The notes: generated from the letters alone by a model not told the origin. 64,000 bases of DNA from Verrucomicrobiota bacterium (GCA_947471985.1 CANIZL010000024.1:1-64000), one strand, 5' to 3'. Counted from the stretch's first letter, positions 1-8,812 are shown. A program made the numbers and translations.

Positions 1-716
1 ACCTGTTTGTCGCTCGCATTCGCGGAACCGGCCGTCACAAAAAGGAAACAGCGGTAGGCGGCCGCCGCCGCCGGCCAGTCCTCGGGTTCCAGGAAGCTCA
101 TCAATCCCTGCTGGATTATGCGGTTGCCCGCCAGCGCGGCGGCGTAGCCGCAGTGCCGGTAGTCCTTCGGATCCGCGACCAATCCCGCCCGGACGGGGTT
201 CAGGTCGATGTACGCCGCCAACGTCTTCAGGGCGGTCGGGGAATTTTCCACCAGAAGACTCGTAAAGCGTTCGGCCCACAGGGTACCGAAGCGCTCGTTC
301 CGCTCGTTGTACCACCGGCTGAAGCTTTGCTTGAACTCCTTCATGAAGGCCGACACATCCCCCTGACGGGCCTCCACCGAAGCCCGGATGGTTGCATCGA
401 TCTTCCCCGTCTGTTTTAAGCTCTCCTGCGCCAGCACGGTCCAGACGCCCTGCGGGCCGTAGAACGCCGTCAACTTTTCCAGCAGGGCCTCCTCGGAGAG
501 TTCGGTTGGTGGGGAAATCCGTACCAGCAGGTGGAAGTGATTGGACATCATGCAGTAGGTCAGCACCTCCACCCCGCAGAAGGCGGCCAGGGGCCAGAGC
601 AGCTGGACCAACTTCTCCTTCCCCAGGTCATCCAACAGCTTCTGCCCGCCCACAATCCGTGAAAGGCAGTGATACACGGCCGTCTCCCCGACTGGTTTGA
701 TCCGCTTGAGTCTCAT
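1..716 (-). CDS. REP-associated tyrosine transposase (RAYT, Y1/HUH family), C-terminus beyond window edge
   Basis: The minus-strand frame runs open from an ATG at 716 to the window edge (238 codons). It carries the hallmarks of IS200-like Y1 transposases: an H-F-H metal-binding motif at residues 60-62 within MMSNHFHLLV, a candidate catalytic tyrosine at about residue 136 (SRWYNERNERFG), and the downstream motif YIDLNPVRAGLV typical of RAYTs. These enzymes nick single-stranded DNA at REP hairpins; most act as domesticated single-copy genes rather than as mobile insertion sequences. A good Shine-Dalgarno (AAGGAG, complement of 723-728) fixes the start. A GTAG-preceded hairpin lies just upstream (738-775). 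The 3' end is missing, so intactness cannot be judged. Confidence 0.9.
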   Translation of the reverse strand, partial: MRLKRIKPVGETAVYHCLSRIVGGQKLLDDLGKEKLVQLLWPLAAFCGVEVLTYCMMSNHFHLLVRISPPTELSEEALLEKLTAFYGPQGVWTVLAQESLKQTGKIDATIRASVEARQGDVSAFMKEFKQSFSRWYNERNERFGTLWAERFTSLLVENSPTALKTLAAYIDLNPVRAGLVADPKDYRHCGYAAALAGNRIIQQGLMSFLEPEDWPAAAAAYRCFLFVTAGSANASDKQ

Positions 717-737
717 TTTGTTCTCCTTGGTGTTTGC

Positions 738-775
738 GGACCCCACCCAACGGGGTGGGGTTCCACGCCCTACTA
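738..775 (-). repeat. REP-like hairpin with GTAG foot, upstream of the RAYT gene
   Basis: ACCCCACCC at 740-748 pairs perfectly with GGGTGGGGT at 753-761 across a 4-nt loop. Read on the minus strand, a GTAG tetranucleotide (revcomp of 769-772) lies a few bases 5' of the stem. GTAG followed by a hairpin is the classic REP layout recognised by RAYT proteins. Only one copy of this exact sequence is visible here. It also lies in the 5' leader of the transposase. Confidence 0.6.
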
Positions 776-841
776 CGGAGAATTTGGGCGGGAGTTACCG
801 ACTTTTTTACAGGGAACCAGCCACGATCTCCATGGAACGTC

Positions 842-963
842 GGGAATAGGGAGCCTGGCACGCTATCAGAGGGGCTGCGGATCAGTGAACCTGCCACCCG
901 ATCTGGCGGGCGGGGGGAATAGGGAGCGTGGCACCACTTCCAGGCAGCAGTGAACCTGGCACC
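842..963. repeat. Interleaved short direct repeats
   Basis: A 20-bp sequence (GGGAATAGGGAGCSTGGCAC) occurs at 842-861 and 915-934 with one mismatch. A 16-bp sequence (CAGTGAACCTGSCACC) occurs at 883-898 and 948-963 with one mismatch. They alternate, so the segment is a partly decayed duplication of about 65-73 bp. With the RAYT hairpin this accounts for the roughly 330 gene-free bases between 717 and 1049; I see no gene there. Confidence 0.6.
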
Positions 964-1049
964 TCTGCTGGTGCGCTCCGTAGAGCGAACTGGGATCTTC
1001 CCGTTGCCGCTTTGAAGCGGGCGGGGCGGGGGCGGTGAGCTGCCGTCTG

Positions 1050-2327
1050 TCAGTGGACCAAGGCTTGGTACACCAGCGTGTTGAATCGCTCGTAGAGTTG
1101 GAACTCAGCATTGGGACTGTGCTGGGCCCAAACCATGGCGATGAGCCGTTCCTTCGGGTCGAAACTGCAGTACGCCGTCGTGGCGCCGTTCCACCCATAG
1201 CTGCCCTGCGAACCGAGCCAACCGCTCCGGGCCACATCGGTCCGAACCTCCACCCCCAGCCCGAAGCCGTCAGAGACTGGGTAAATTTTCGTGGGCTTCG
1301 CCAGTCCATGCAAGTGATCCAGCGTCATGAGTTCGATGGTTTTCCGGCTCAGGAGACGGACCCCACCGAGTTCACCGCCGTTGAGCAGCATTTGGGCGAA
1401 ACGGGCGTAGTCGACGGGTGTCGAGAAGAGGCCGCCGGCACCCGATGGCCATGGATGTTGTCGCGGCCGGGGTTCCTGGGAACGTAAAGTCCCGTCCGCT
1501 TGACGGACATCCATCGCGACCTGGCGCGCTTGACGCGCGGTCGATACGTAAAACGTCGTGTTCGACATCTTCAAAGGACGGAAAATCCGCTCGGTGAGGA
1601 ACGCATCAAAGGGCTGCCCGGCGACCACTTCAATCAGGCGGCCGAGGACATCCGTGGCCGGGCCATAAACCCAGGCTTCTCCCGGTTGATGCTGCAGCGC
1701 GTGGAGGGCCAGCTCCTGGACCATGTCCGCCAGCGTGGCAAAGTCGCCGTTCGGGCGGGGAGGGGGCTCGGCTTGCGGATTGCGCAGTGGAGTGGATCCG
1801 CTGAGGCCAGCAGTGTGCGTGAGCAGGTGCTTTATCGTGATGGGAGTGCGGGCCTCGGCGAAGGTGGGCGGTTGGTTCGATCCGCTCGTCAACACCGCCG
1901 CCTCGGTGAACTCAGGCAGGTACCGGGCCAAGGGATCGTTGAGCCCGATCCGCCCTTCTTCAATCAGCATCAGAACACCCACCGTGGTGACAATTTTGGT
2001 CAGGGAAGCGATGGCGAAGACATCATTGGGTTGCAACGGATCGCCCGGAGCCCTTTCGCCGTAGGTCTGCCAATCCAGGATTCGGCCATCACGGATGATC
2101 AGCGTGGTGAGACCCGAGTACTTTCGCTCGGCCACCAGTCCGCGGGTGAAGGCGTGGAGACGTTCGAGTCGCACCGCATCGAATCCCGCCTCGTCCGGCT
2201 TGATGAGGGGCAGGGCCTCCGCGGCGACGCCCACGGACGGGCGAACGAGCAGGATCAGCAGGAGCAAAAGGATCGGTCTCGCCGATTTAAACCCAGGGAG
2301 CAGCGTTGGTGACATGCCGGAGAACAT
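1050..2327 (-). CDS. Secreted serine hydrolase, beta-lactamase/class C-like (EstB-type esterase)
   Basis: The protein has the beta-lactamase-related serine hydrolase fold. The SxxK motif is SLTK (Ser about 108, Lys about 111), within AIASLTKIVTT, and the second-motif tyrosine lies in WVYGPATDVLGRLIE (about residue 221). A C-terminal GAGGLFSTPVDYARF matches the conserved stretch before the third motif. The frame opens at 2423, but the hydrophobic run ILLLLLILLV is placed as a signal peptide only if translation begins near 2327 or 2315, so I use 2327. The usual activity is hydrolysis of esters or D-amino peptides outside the cytoplasm; the substrate is unknown. It is transcribed alone and follows a strong terminator at 2453-2488. 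Confidence 0.85.
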   Translation of the reverse strand: MFSGMSPTLLPGFKSARPILLLLLILLVRPSVGVAAEALPLIKPDEAGFDAVRLERLHAFTRGLVAERKYSGLTTLIIRDGRILDWQTYGERAPGDPLQPNDVFAIASLTKIVTTVGVLMLIEEGRIGLNDPLARYLPEFTEAAVLTSGSNQPPTFAEARTPITIKHLLTHTAGLSGSTPLRNPQAEPPPRPNGDFATLADMVQELALHALQHQPGEAWVYGPATDVLGRLIEVVAGQPFDAFLTERIFRPLKMSNTTFYVSTARQARQVAMDVRQADGTLRSQEPRPRQHPWPSGAGGLFSTPVDYARFAQMLLNGGELGGVRLLSRKTIELMTLDHLHGLAKPTKIYPVSDGFGLGVEVRTDVARSGWLGSQGSYGWNGATTAYCSFDPKERLIAMVWAQHSPNAEFQLYERFNTLVYQALVH

Positions 2328-2452
2328 CCGAAAGAGAAACCGCGAGTCACGGCGAATTCGGCGGGGCCCAAGGACGGCTGCCTGGAATTCCCGCCGGGGT
2401 GGACGCACCTCAACGGTGTTCACACCCGCCGTATTCTCGACCGCTTGCGGAT

Positions 2453-2488
2453 AAAAAGGGGGGCCTGAGCGCAGTGCTCAGGCCCCCC
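2453..2488 (-). terminator. Rho-independent terminator of the HAF-repeat protein gene
   Basis: A perfect 13-bp stem (GGGGGGCCTGAGC at 2458-2470 with its complement at 2476-2488) has a 5-nt loop. On the minus strand it is followed by five T residues (A run at 2453-2457). It lies 18 bp past the stop codon at 2506 and so ends that transcript. Confidence 0.9.
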
Positions 2489-2505
2489 GATGGATTGATC
2501 CCCGT

Positions 2506-5019
2506 TTAGCGGAAATTGGCGGTCACCTTCATATCCTTGGTCATGGTGAGGGTCGTCGGATTGGCCGTGCCGGTGGCGTCGCCGGACCAACCGGTCCAGC
2601 TCGAACCCGCCGCCGGACTCGCGGTCAACGTGACCACCGTGCCGGCCGCGTACGAGGCTGCCGACGGATTGACCGTCACCGTGCCCTTGCCATTGGTACT
2701 CAGGCTCAGCTTATACGTCGAAGTGGTTCCGCCACCACCACCACCGCCGCCGGCAACCACCGTTGAGGTGCGCTGACGGACGGAGATCGTCGCCTGACCG
2801 CCTAACGAGTTCCAGACCGTGGCCTGAGAGGGCGCGGTGTTCAGGATAATCGAGCTTTTAAATACCCCCGCCTCATTCACCAGCGTGCCCAGCGCCGGGC
2901 CCGTCGGGGAGGTGCCAAACGTCATCACGGCATTCGTGAAGGTCGTGGTGGCATCCACTTTGAATTCATGGGTGTCCGTGAAGTAGTCCGCGTGGCCGAT
3001 GGTGACGGTCGGGATCGGGCTGACAAACGTGGCGGCGCTCACGGAAACCCCGTTGTAGGTGGCCGTCAGGGTCACCGCTTTACGCTTGCTGACCGCCACC
3101 GTGGTGGCATTGACCGAGGCCGTGAAAGCCCCGGCCGCAATCGTCACCGACGCGGGAACCTGAAGGGTCGCGGGATCGCTGCTAGTGAGGGCAATGATCG
3201 CGCCGGGGGCGGACCGGGGGAAATTGTCCACCGTCACCGTGACGGTCATCGCGTAACCCCCAACGACTTCCGGCGCGGTCAAACTGAGGATCGAGATCGG
3301 GGGCGCGGGAAGCAGCGTCAGACTGGTGGTCAGCGTGGTGCCGTTATACGTCGCCGTGATCGGAACCACGGTCGTCACCGCCACGGGGGCGGTGTTGATC
3401 GTGAAGCTCCGGCTCACGTTCGGGCGGTAGATTTCGTAATTGAACGGGACCACCACGTTGGCGGGCACCGCCGCAAGCGACGTGTTCCCACTGCTCAAGG
3501 CCACAGCGGCACCGCCGCTTGGTGCGGGAATGTCCAGCGACACGGAGCCCGTCGTCGGGAACCCGCCTTCGACGGCGTTCACCGTGAGCGATGCCAGATG
3601 AATGACCGGGGTGATCGTGATGCCAGCGGTCGGTCCGACCGTGCCGTCGGTGGCATAGAGGCGCAGGCTTTGGGGCCGAATGAGCGTGTTGCCGCCCGCG
3701 CTCACGGAAAACGTGGCACTGCTTTCACCTTCAGGAATTACCAGAGCGGCCGGAGCGGCGATCAACGAAGTGTCGGTGCTCAGGAAACTGATGGATACGC
3801 CGCCCGCCGGTGCCGTCCCCTCCAGGGTGACTTGACCTTGGAGCGTGGTCCCCGGCGCCGGGTCGGCCGGAGTTACGGTTACTGATGAAAGTTGCCCGCT
3901 CGGCCGCGGTCCGCGCTTCCACATGACCGGCACCGCCCACGGGGAAACCGGCAGAGCGAAGGTGTGCGAGTAATTGGGGCCGGGCCGGATATAGGCGTAG
4001 CCGACAATATTGCCGTCGGCATCGATCCCGGTGGCCACGGAATCCGAACCTTCGGGCAGGAACTGATTGAGGTCGAGGACACTTCCCGCGGAGCCGGACC
4101 ACACCAGGGCGTGCCGATACCGAATGGCCGCATTCGTGGGCGACAGGATCCAGGCTTCACCCACCTGCTGGGTCGCGTTCATCCCGTTCACTTTGGAAAA
4201 GTTGTATCCTTCCGGATGCAGATCCACCGCGCTCGCGGCCTCACCGGTCCAAAGCAGGGCGTGCTGGACGCCCTGCAGGGTGCCCCAGCCGCCTTGTTGC
4301 GTGCCGGAGGTGCAGGCGGCGATGGACTCGTCGTAGCCCACCGGGTGGAGATCCACCTCGCTGGCGGCGGTTCCGTGCCAGAGCGTGGCGCGGTAGCCTT
4401 TGATGGTGAATGAACTGGACTCCGAGTAGCGGGAAACGTAGCCGACCTCCTCGCCGTTGTAGCAACCCAGTGCCCGCGAAACGTTGTTGGCCGTGGCGCT
4501 GAGCGAATAGGTATGCAATACCACGACACTCGCCGCCGACCCGTGCCAGGAAAGCGCTGACTCCGGCGTACCTGGTCCACTCTGGTAGCCGACCTGTTCA
4601 CCGTTGTGGACGCCGAGGCAATACGACGAATTGTTGAACTGCGCGGTAACCGGATGCAGATCGATTACGCTCGCGGCGGACCCACTCCAAAGCAGTGCGT
4701 GCGTCCAGCCATAGCCCATATAGCCCCAGCCGCCTTGCTGGAGACCATCGGTGCCGGTGGCCACGGTGTGACTCCAGATCGGATCGGCAGGGTGCAGGTC
4801 CACGGGGGCGAAGGGTTCGCCATGAAAGAGGAACGCGTGGGAGCGACTGGTGGCGAGGGCAGCGCCGCCCACCTGATCGCTGCCCGAGGTGCCGGTCAGC
4901 TCGGTGGCGACCGCTCCGGGTGAGAGCAGATTGTTGACGTGATAGGCCTGAGCGAAGGTCCGCGCTGGCAATAGCAGCGCACACGCGGCCACGAGGGGTG
5001 AAAGTAAGGAGCGGTGCAT
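2506..5019 (-). CDS. Secreted multi-domain protein: HAF-like repeats, beta-sandwich repeats, C-terminal InlB-like domain
   Basis: An 837-residue exported protein. The start at 5019 gives a clean signal peptide (MHRSLLSPLVAACALLLPA, cleaved near TFAQA); the frame is open further upstream without a signal. Residues about 40-350 contain at least five repeats of the pattern HALLW-G-AAS-VDLHP, which matches the HAF probable extracellular repeat. Several Calx-beta/Ig-like segments follow. After a run of eight glycines the protein ends in a divergent InlB B-repeat (GTVTVNPSAASYAAGT, then WTGWSGDATG and KVTANF). The segment just before the glycine run resembles the whole neighbouring small protein at 5169-5573. 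A surface or adhesive role is inferred; there is no catalytic motif. Confidence 0.8.
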   Translation of the reverse strand: MHRSLLSPLVAACALLLPARTFAQAYHVNNLLSPGAVATELTGTSGSDQVGGAALATSRSHAFLFHGEPFAPVDLHPADPIWSHTVATGTDGLQQGGWGYMGYGWTHALLWSGSAASVIDLHPVTAQFNNSSYCLGVHNGEQVGYQSGPGTPESALSWHGSAASVVVLHTYSLSATANNVSRALGCYNGEEVGYVSRYSESSSFTIKGYRATLWHGTAASEVDLHPVGYDESIAACTSGTQQGGWGTLQGVQHALLWTGEAASAVDLHPEGYNFSKVNGMNATQQVGEAWILSPTNAAIRYRHALVWSGSAGSVLDLNQFLPEGSDSVATGIDADGNIVGYAYIRPGPNYSHTFALPVSPWAVPVMWKRGPRPSGQLSSVTVTPADPAPGTTLQGQVTLEGTAPAGGVSISFLSTDTSLIAAPAALVIPEGESSATFSVSAGGNTLIRPQSLRLYATDGTVGPTAGITITPVIHLASLTVNAVEGGFPTTGSVSLDIPAPSGGAAVALSSGNTSLAAVPANVVVPFNYEIYRPNVSRSFTINTAPVAVTTVVPITATYNGTTLTTSLTLLPAPPISILSLTAPEVVGGYAMTVTVTVDNFPRSAPGAIIALTSSDPATLQVPASVTIAAGAFTASVNATTVAVSKRKAVTLTATYNGVSVSAATFVSPIPTVTIGHADYFTDTHEFKVDATTTFTNAVMTFGTSPTGPALGTLVNEAGVFKSSIILNTAPSQATVWNSLGGQATISVRQRTSTVVAGGGGGGGGTTSTYKLSLSTNGKGTVTVNPSAASYAAGTVVTLTASPAAGSSWTGWSGDATGTANPTTLTMTKDMKVTANFR

Positions 5020-5168
5020 GGTTTGACTGGATTTTTGTTTCTGAGGAAAAATGGGGGCGGTCACTTCTGCGCCACGGCGCCCGTCGAACTGCCACTGAAG
5101 CTGCTGGTCAGGCGCAGCGTGGTGGCCGGTCAATTTGAAGCGCACGAGTTTTTTGGGAGGAAATGGAC

Positions 5169-5573
5169 TTAGAGTTGGAAAGGAGTCGTCGGGGCATTGA
5201 TCGTGGCACCGGAGGTGCTTTTGATGGTCATGTAGCCGGGATCGTACGGGATGTAGGGCATGACGGTGCCGCCGTAGCGGCTGCCGCCACCGTTCTGCAC
5301 TTCACCGGCATAGGTCCCGTCCGGGCGATACGCATAGAGGCGGGCCGTGGCGTCCGAACTGCTGGCCTTGATCAGCATCTGTCCGGCGTTGTTACAATAG
5401 CATTTGCTCACCTTGAGGGTGTCGACTCGGACCGACGGGGTGCCGCCACCACCGCTGGTGCCGCCTCCTCCGGACGCCAGCAAGGCTCCTGGCAGGACGC
5501 CGAGGGTGAGCGCGACCAGGACCGTCAGCGTGGCGGTGGCGAGACGGGAACTGCGCGGGCTAACGGTTTTCAT
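5169..5573 (-). CDS. Small secreted Gly-rich beta-domain protein
   Basis: A 134-residue protein with a signal peptide (hydrophobic LATATLTVLVALTLGVLPG), a GGGGTSGGGG linker and one beta-rich domain with an adjacent Cys-Tyr-Cys. The pattern VDTLKVSKCYCNNAGQMLIK, then SSSDATARLYAY and GYMTIKSTSGA, lines up with a segment near the C-terminus of the next gene downstream (VTIGHADYFTDTHEFKVDAT, then NAVMTFGTS and ATVWNSLGGQATI). The two genes are co-oriented, about 150 bp apart, and may form a transcript. A 20-bp palindromic box lies 64 bp before the start. Function is unknown; no enzyme motif is visible. Confidence 0.7.
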   Translation of the reverse strand: MKTVSPRSSRLATATLTVLVALTLGVLPGALLASGGGGTSGGGGTPSVRVDTLKVSKCYCNNAGQMLIKASSSDATARLYAYRPDGTYAGEVQNGGGSRYGGTVMPYIPYDPGYMTIKSTSGATINAPTTPFQL

Positions 5574-5637
5574 GATGACGAGGCGATGTTTGATCCCCGA
5601 GGTTTTGCTTTTCCCCGCGATCGAGCAATCAGCCTTC

Positions 5638-5657
5638 AGTAACAGGACTGTTACCTT
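5638..5657 (-). promoter_or_regulatory. 20-bp palindromic box, putative operator (copy 1)
   Basis: GTAACAG and CTGTTAC form a perfect 7-bp inverted repeat with a 2-bp spacer at 5639-5654. On the coding strand the 20-mer AAGGTAACAGTCCTGTTACT matches the box at 57416-57435 in 18 of 20 positions. Both boxes precede small Gly-rich secreted proteins. A dyad of this size fits a dimeric DNA-binding protein. The binding protein is unknown. Confidence 0.55.
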
Positions 5658-5815
5658 CGTGCATTCATTGGGCTTTTGCTGTGTGCAGCGGGAAGATCAA
5701 GGGCCGGTGTGACTGCCCGATCGCGCGCCGGGGCGCCGGATTGGACTTCGGCCGACGTGGGCGGGATGAATTGGGGAGTGCTTTCGCGCCGTTTTTGTAC
5801 TTTATTGGCGGCACC

Positions 5816-6850
5816 ATGAATCTGAAACGCTTTCCGGCCGCCGCCGTTTTGCTGACCGGCCTGCTGGAGATTGCTGTCCGTACGACTGCCGCCGACGGCC
5901 TGTCCTCCAACGCCAAGGGTCCCGCCGCGACCGTCGCCGCTGCGCAGGCTTTCCTCGCCACCCTGGATGCGCCGACGCGGGCCAAGGCGGTGTTCGCGTT
6001 CAATAACCAGGAACAACGGGCGCGCTGGTCGAATTTGCCGACGGGCATTTATGAGCGTGCCGGCGTGCGCCTCGGCGATCTGACTCCGAAGCAGCGGGAG
6101 TCCGTCATGGCTCTGCTCGCGTCCGCTTTGAGTAAGTCCGGTTTTGAAAAAGTCCGCGCCATCATGGAAGGCGACGAGACTTTGCGGAGCGGCAACAGCG
6201 GGAAGTTGGTCTTCGGCCGGGACGAATTTTACGTCTCGATTTTGGGCGCGCCATCGACCAAGGAGCCCTGGATGCTGCAATTCGGCGGCCATCACCTCGC
6301 CCTCAACATCACCCTGGCCGGTGACCGCGGTTCGCTGGCACCCAGCCACACGGCCGCCCAGCCCGCTCGCTTCACCTTGGATGGCAAAAGCCTCCGCGCT
6401 TTGGGCGAGGAAACCGATATCGCGGTTTCCCTCATCAATGCCTTGGATGAATCGCAACGGAAACAGGCCATCCTCGGCGCCCAATTTCGCGACCTCGTGC
6501 TGGGCCCTGGGCAGGAACTCAAACCCCTCGTGCCAGAAGGCGTGAAGGTGTCGACCTTTAACGAGCCACAGCGGACGCTGCTGCTCAGTCTCATTCGCCA
6601 ATGGGTGGGCATCCTGCCGGACCACGCGGCGGATCCGAAAATGGCGGAAATTAAAGCCGGCTTGGCCGAGACCTGGTTTGCCTGGAGTGGTCCCACCACC
6701 CCGGGCGGCGCCGCGTATTTTCGCATTCAGGGACCCGCCGTGTGGATCGAACTCGCACCGCAACGTCTGGGCGGTGATCCCACCCAGCATCTTCACACCA
6801 TCTATCGCGATCCCACGAACGAGTACGGCCGCCAATGGTGGAAGCCATGA
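5816..6850 (+). CDS. Secreted DUF3500 family protein
   Basis: A 344-residue protein with a signal peptide (MNLKRFPAAAVLLTGLLEIA). The rest has the DUF3500 pattern: FNNQEQRARWSNLP near the N-terminus, a central MLQFGGHHLALN block, and a C-terminal YRIQ-like/WIEL segment followed by HLHTIYRDPTNEYG. The conserved His residues in FGGHHLALN and HLHTIYRD could bind metal, but the family has no established activity. The start at 5816 is chosen because it begins the signal peptide. Its stop overlaps the next start as ATGA (6847-6850), which indicates translational coupling. Confidence 0.85.
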   Translation: MNLKRFPAAAVLLTGLLEIAVRTTAADGLSSNAKGPAATVAAAQAFLATLDAPTRAKAVFAFNNQEQRARWSNLPTGIYERAGVRLGDLTPKQRESVMALLASALSKSGFEKVRAIMEGDETLRSGNSGKLVFGRDEFYVSILGAPSTKEPWMLQFGGHHLALNITLAGDRGSLAPSHTAAQPARFTLDGKSLRALGEETDIAVSLINALDESQRKQAILGAQFRDLVLGPGQELKPLVPEGVKVSTFNEPQRTLLLSLIRQWVGILPDHAADPKMAEIKAGLAETWFAWSGPTTPGGAAYFRIQGPAVWIELAPQRLGGDPTQHLHTIYRDPTNEYGRQWWKP

Positions 6851-7554
6851 ACCGGGCGGTGAGTTGGCTCGCGGTTTGGGGTGGCTCCCCGCGGCGACAG
6901 CTGCGGGTTTCAGCGGGCGCGCTGCTGTGGGCGTTCGCGCTGTCGGTCTGGGCCCATCGCACGGATGAACTTCTGCAGGCTTCGCTCATCACGATCGAAC
7001 CGGAGGCGGTCCAGCTCGAACTGAATCTGACGCCGGGCGTCGAATCGCTGCCGTCCGTTCTGGCGGTGCTGGATTCGGACCACGACGGCCGCATCTCGAG
7101 CGCCGAAGGTGAGACTTACGCCGACCGCGTGCGCTCCGACCTGCGACTGCAACTCGATGGCCGTGCGCTGTCGTTGCGAGGTGCGGGCTGCCAGTTGCCG
7201 ACGCTGGAGGATCTCCGGGCCGGTGTAGGCACGCTGCGACTGATCGTGCGAGCGGAGCTTCCCTCGCTGGCGAGCGGCCCGCATGAAGTGCAGTATGAGA
7301 ATCGGCATCGCCCGGAACAAAGCGTTTATCTGGTGAATGCCGTCGTGCCCCGCTCGCCCGCCGTCCAGGTGACCGGGCAGGCCCGTTCGGCGAATCAGAG
7401 TGAGACGCGCATCGGGTTCACACTGACGGCAGCTCAAACCAATGCGCCCGTCACCACACCGCGCGGGGAACACTACTGGATCACCTGGAGTGGTCTCGTC
7501 CTGTTTCTCGCGGGCGTCGTCGGAGCGCTGGGAGCGGCCTGGTATCGGCGGTAG
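6847..7554 (+). CDS. Exported membrane-anchored protein with one EF-hand-like loop, coupled to the DUF3500 gene
   Basis: A 235-residue protein with an N-terminal hydrophobic export segment (ALLWAFALSVWA), an Ala-His-Arg-Thr-Asp start of the mature region as seen in HupE/UreJ-associated proteins, a calcium-type loop DSDHDGRISSAE, and a C-terminal transmembrane helix (WSGLVLFLAGVVGALGAAWY) ending in Arg-Arg. It is therefore probably held in the membrane with its bulk outside. The coupled start (ATGA overlap) suggests it works together with the DUF3500 protein. No enzymatic motif is seen. Confidence 0.75.
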   Translation: MNRAVSWLAVWGGSPRRQLRVSAGALLWAFALSVWAHRTDELLQASLITIEPEAVQLELNLTPGVESLPSVLAVLDSDHDGRISSAEGETYADRVRSDLRLQLDGRALSLRGAGCQLPTLEDLRAGVGTLRLIVRAELPSLASGPHEVQYENRHRPEQSVYLVNAVVPRSPAVQVTGQARSANQSETRIGFTLTAAQTNAPVTTPRGEHYWITWSGLVLFLAGVVGALGAAWYRR

Positions 7555-7618
7555 CGTTGGGGCGGATCCCGTTTCCGCAAAGCTCGGAGCACCGCGCCGG
7601 GAGTCCCACGCCGATCCC

Positions 7619-8812
7619 TCAAACCCGCAGGAAGATCTTCCGCTGATAGAGGAAGCGGGCAAACCAGAAGCCGAAGGCGAGCGTCGTCACGACCAGCAAA
7701 AGTTCGCCGTACCGCCCGCACGCCGCCCCCACTGGGCCGCCGACAAACAACTTGGCGAAGGCCTCGAAATCAATGAAGCGCCCCCCGAAGTACATCATGA
7801 TGGGATTCACTCCGATCCACACAAAGGGCATCGCCCATTTACGGACCTTCCAGACATCGATGATCTGATAAAAGGCCGCCAGCAGCAGACAGCTATAGCC
7901 GCCGGCGACCAGGACGAACGACGAGGTCCAAATCTTCTTGATGACGGGAAAGTTCAGGTGCCAGGCCCAACCCACCGCGAGGCAGGCCAGTCCACCCACG
8001 ATCAAACGCACGACCTTGGTTCGATCCGTAAAGGTGGAATTCTTGAGAACCAGCCCCGCGAAGACGCCCAACAAGCAGCTGGCGATCGCCGGCAGTGTGC
8101 TCAGCAGGCCTTCCGGATCGTGGGTGAGGTCATGCTTTCGCAGCGGCAGGTATTGCTGGTCGATGTAATTCGCGAGGTTGGCGCCTTCGGCAAAGTTACC
8201 AGCGCCATGGCCGGGAACCGGGACAAAGGACAGTAACGCCCAGTAGCCGACGAGCAATCCCGCCCACACGCCCACCAACGTTTTGGGCTTGAGGTGGCAA
8301 TAGAGCAGTCCGGCGCCGAGATAGCAGAGCGCGATTCGCTGCAGCACCCCCAGCAAGCGGATCTTTTCGAACGGAGTGGAGAATCCGCCGTAGTACAGGA
8401 TGCCCAGAAAATACAGGAGCGCGGCGCGGCGCAGAATCCGTTGGGTGGCGATCCAGCGACCTTCCTTTTGCAACGTCTTCTCGAGGGAAAAAACGAGTGA
8501 AACCCCGGCGATGAAGACAAAGAGCGGAAAGATGAGATCCTCGAAATGAAACCCCGCCCACGCCTTGTGGTGCAGTTGCTCGGCGATGAAGCCGACGATT
8601 CCGCCGTCGGTGAATTTTTGCAAGCCCCGGACTAATTCCTCGGCGCCCAGGATCCAGAACATGTCGAAACCCCGCAGGGCATCGAGCGAGACCAGTCGGG
8701 GCGGGTTCGCGGACGCGGTGTCCGGGGAAGTACTGGAGGTGTTCAAGGAGAGTTGAATCGATGCCGATTTAATGTCGCGCCGCACGGTTGTCCGATGGCG
8801 TGAGTGCTTCAA
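7619..8812 (-). CDS. HGSNAT/NagX-like membrane acyltransferase (DUF5009/DUF1624 family)
   Basis: A polytopic membrane protein of 397 residues with about ten hydrophobic segments. The start of the domain carries the family signature SLDALRGFDMFWILGAEEL, followed by HHKAWAGFHFEDLIFPLFVF with the conserved His and Asp. The C-terminus keeps WIGVNPIMMYF. Relatives include heparan-alpha-glucosaminide N-acetyltransferase, which moves acetyl from cytoplasmic acetyl-CoA across the membrane to an amino sugar; in bacteria the acceptor is usually unproven. The first 35 residues are polar and unlike the family, so the true start may be downstream. It converges with the gene ending at 7554. Confidence 0.85.
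   Translation of the reverse strand: MKHSRHRTTVRRDIKSASIQLSLNTSSTSPDTASANPPRLVSLDALRGFDMFWILGAEELVRGLQKFTDGGIVGFIAEQLHHKAWAGFHFEDLIFPLFVFIAGVSLVFSLEKTLQKEGRWIATQRILRRAALLYFLGILYYGGFSTPFEKIRLLGVLQRIALCYLGAGLLYCHLKPKTLVGVWAGLLVGYWALLSFVPVPGHGAGNFAEGANLANYIDQQYLPLRKHDLTHDPEGLLSTLPAIASCLLGVFAGLVLKNSTFTDRTKVVRLIVGGLACLAVGWAWHLNFPVIKKIWTSSFVLVAGGYSCLLLAAFYQIIDVWKVRKWAMPFVWIGVNPIMMYFGGRFIDFEAFAKLFVGGPVGAACGRYGELLLVVTTLAFGFWFARFLYQRKIFLRV

Noticed and set aside
1050-2327. A true beta-lactamase for resistance
   Set aside because: Motifs fit the broad class C-like serine hydrolase group, most of which are esterases or peptidases; nothing points to antibiotic hydrolysis.
5574-5637. Cyclic di-GMP-I riboswitch in the leader of the small secreted protein (GCAAAACC-like motif)
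   Set aside because: The tetraloop receptor, the GNRA loop and the GACGCAAAGC strand are missing, and the similar leader at 57436 lacks even the GCAAA motif.
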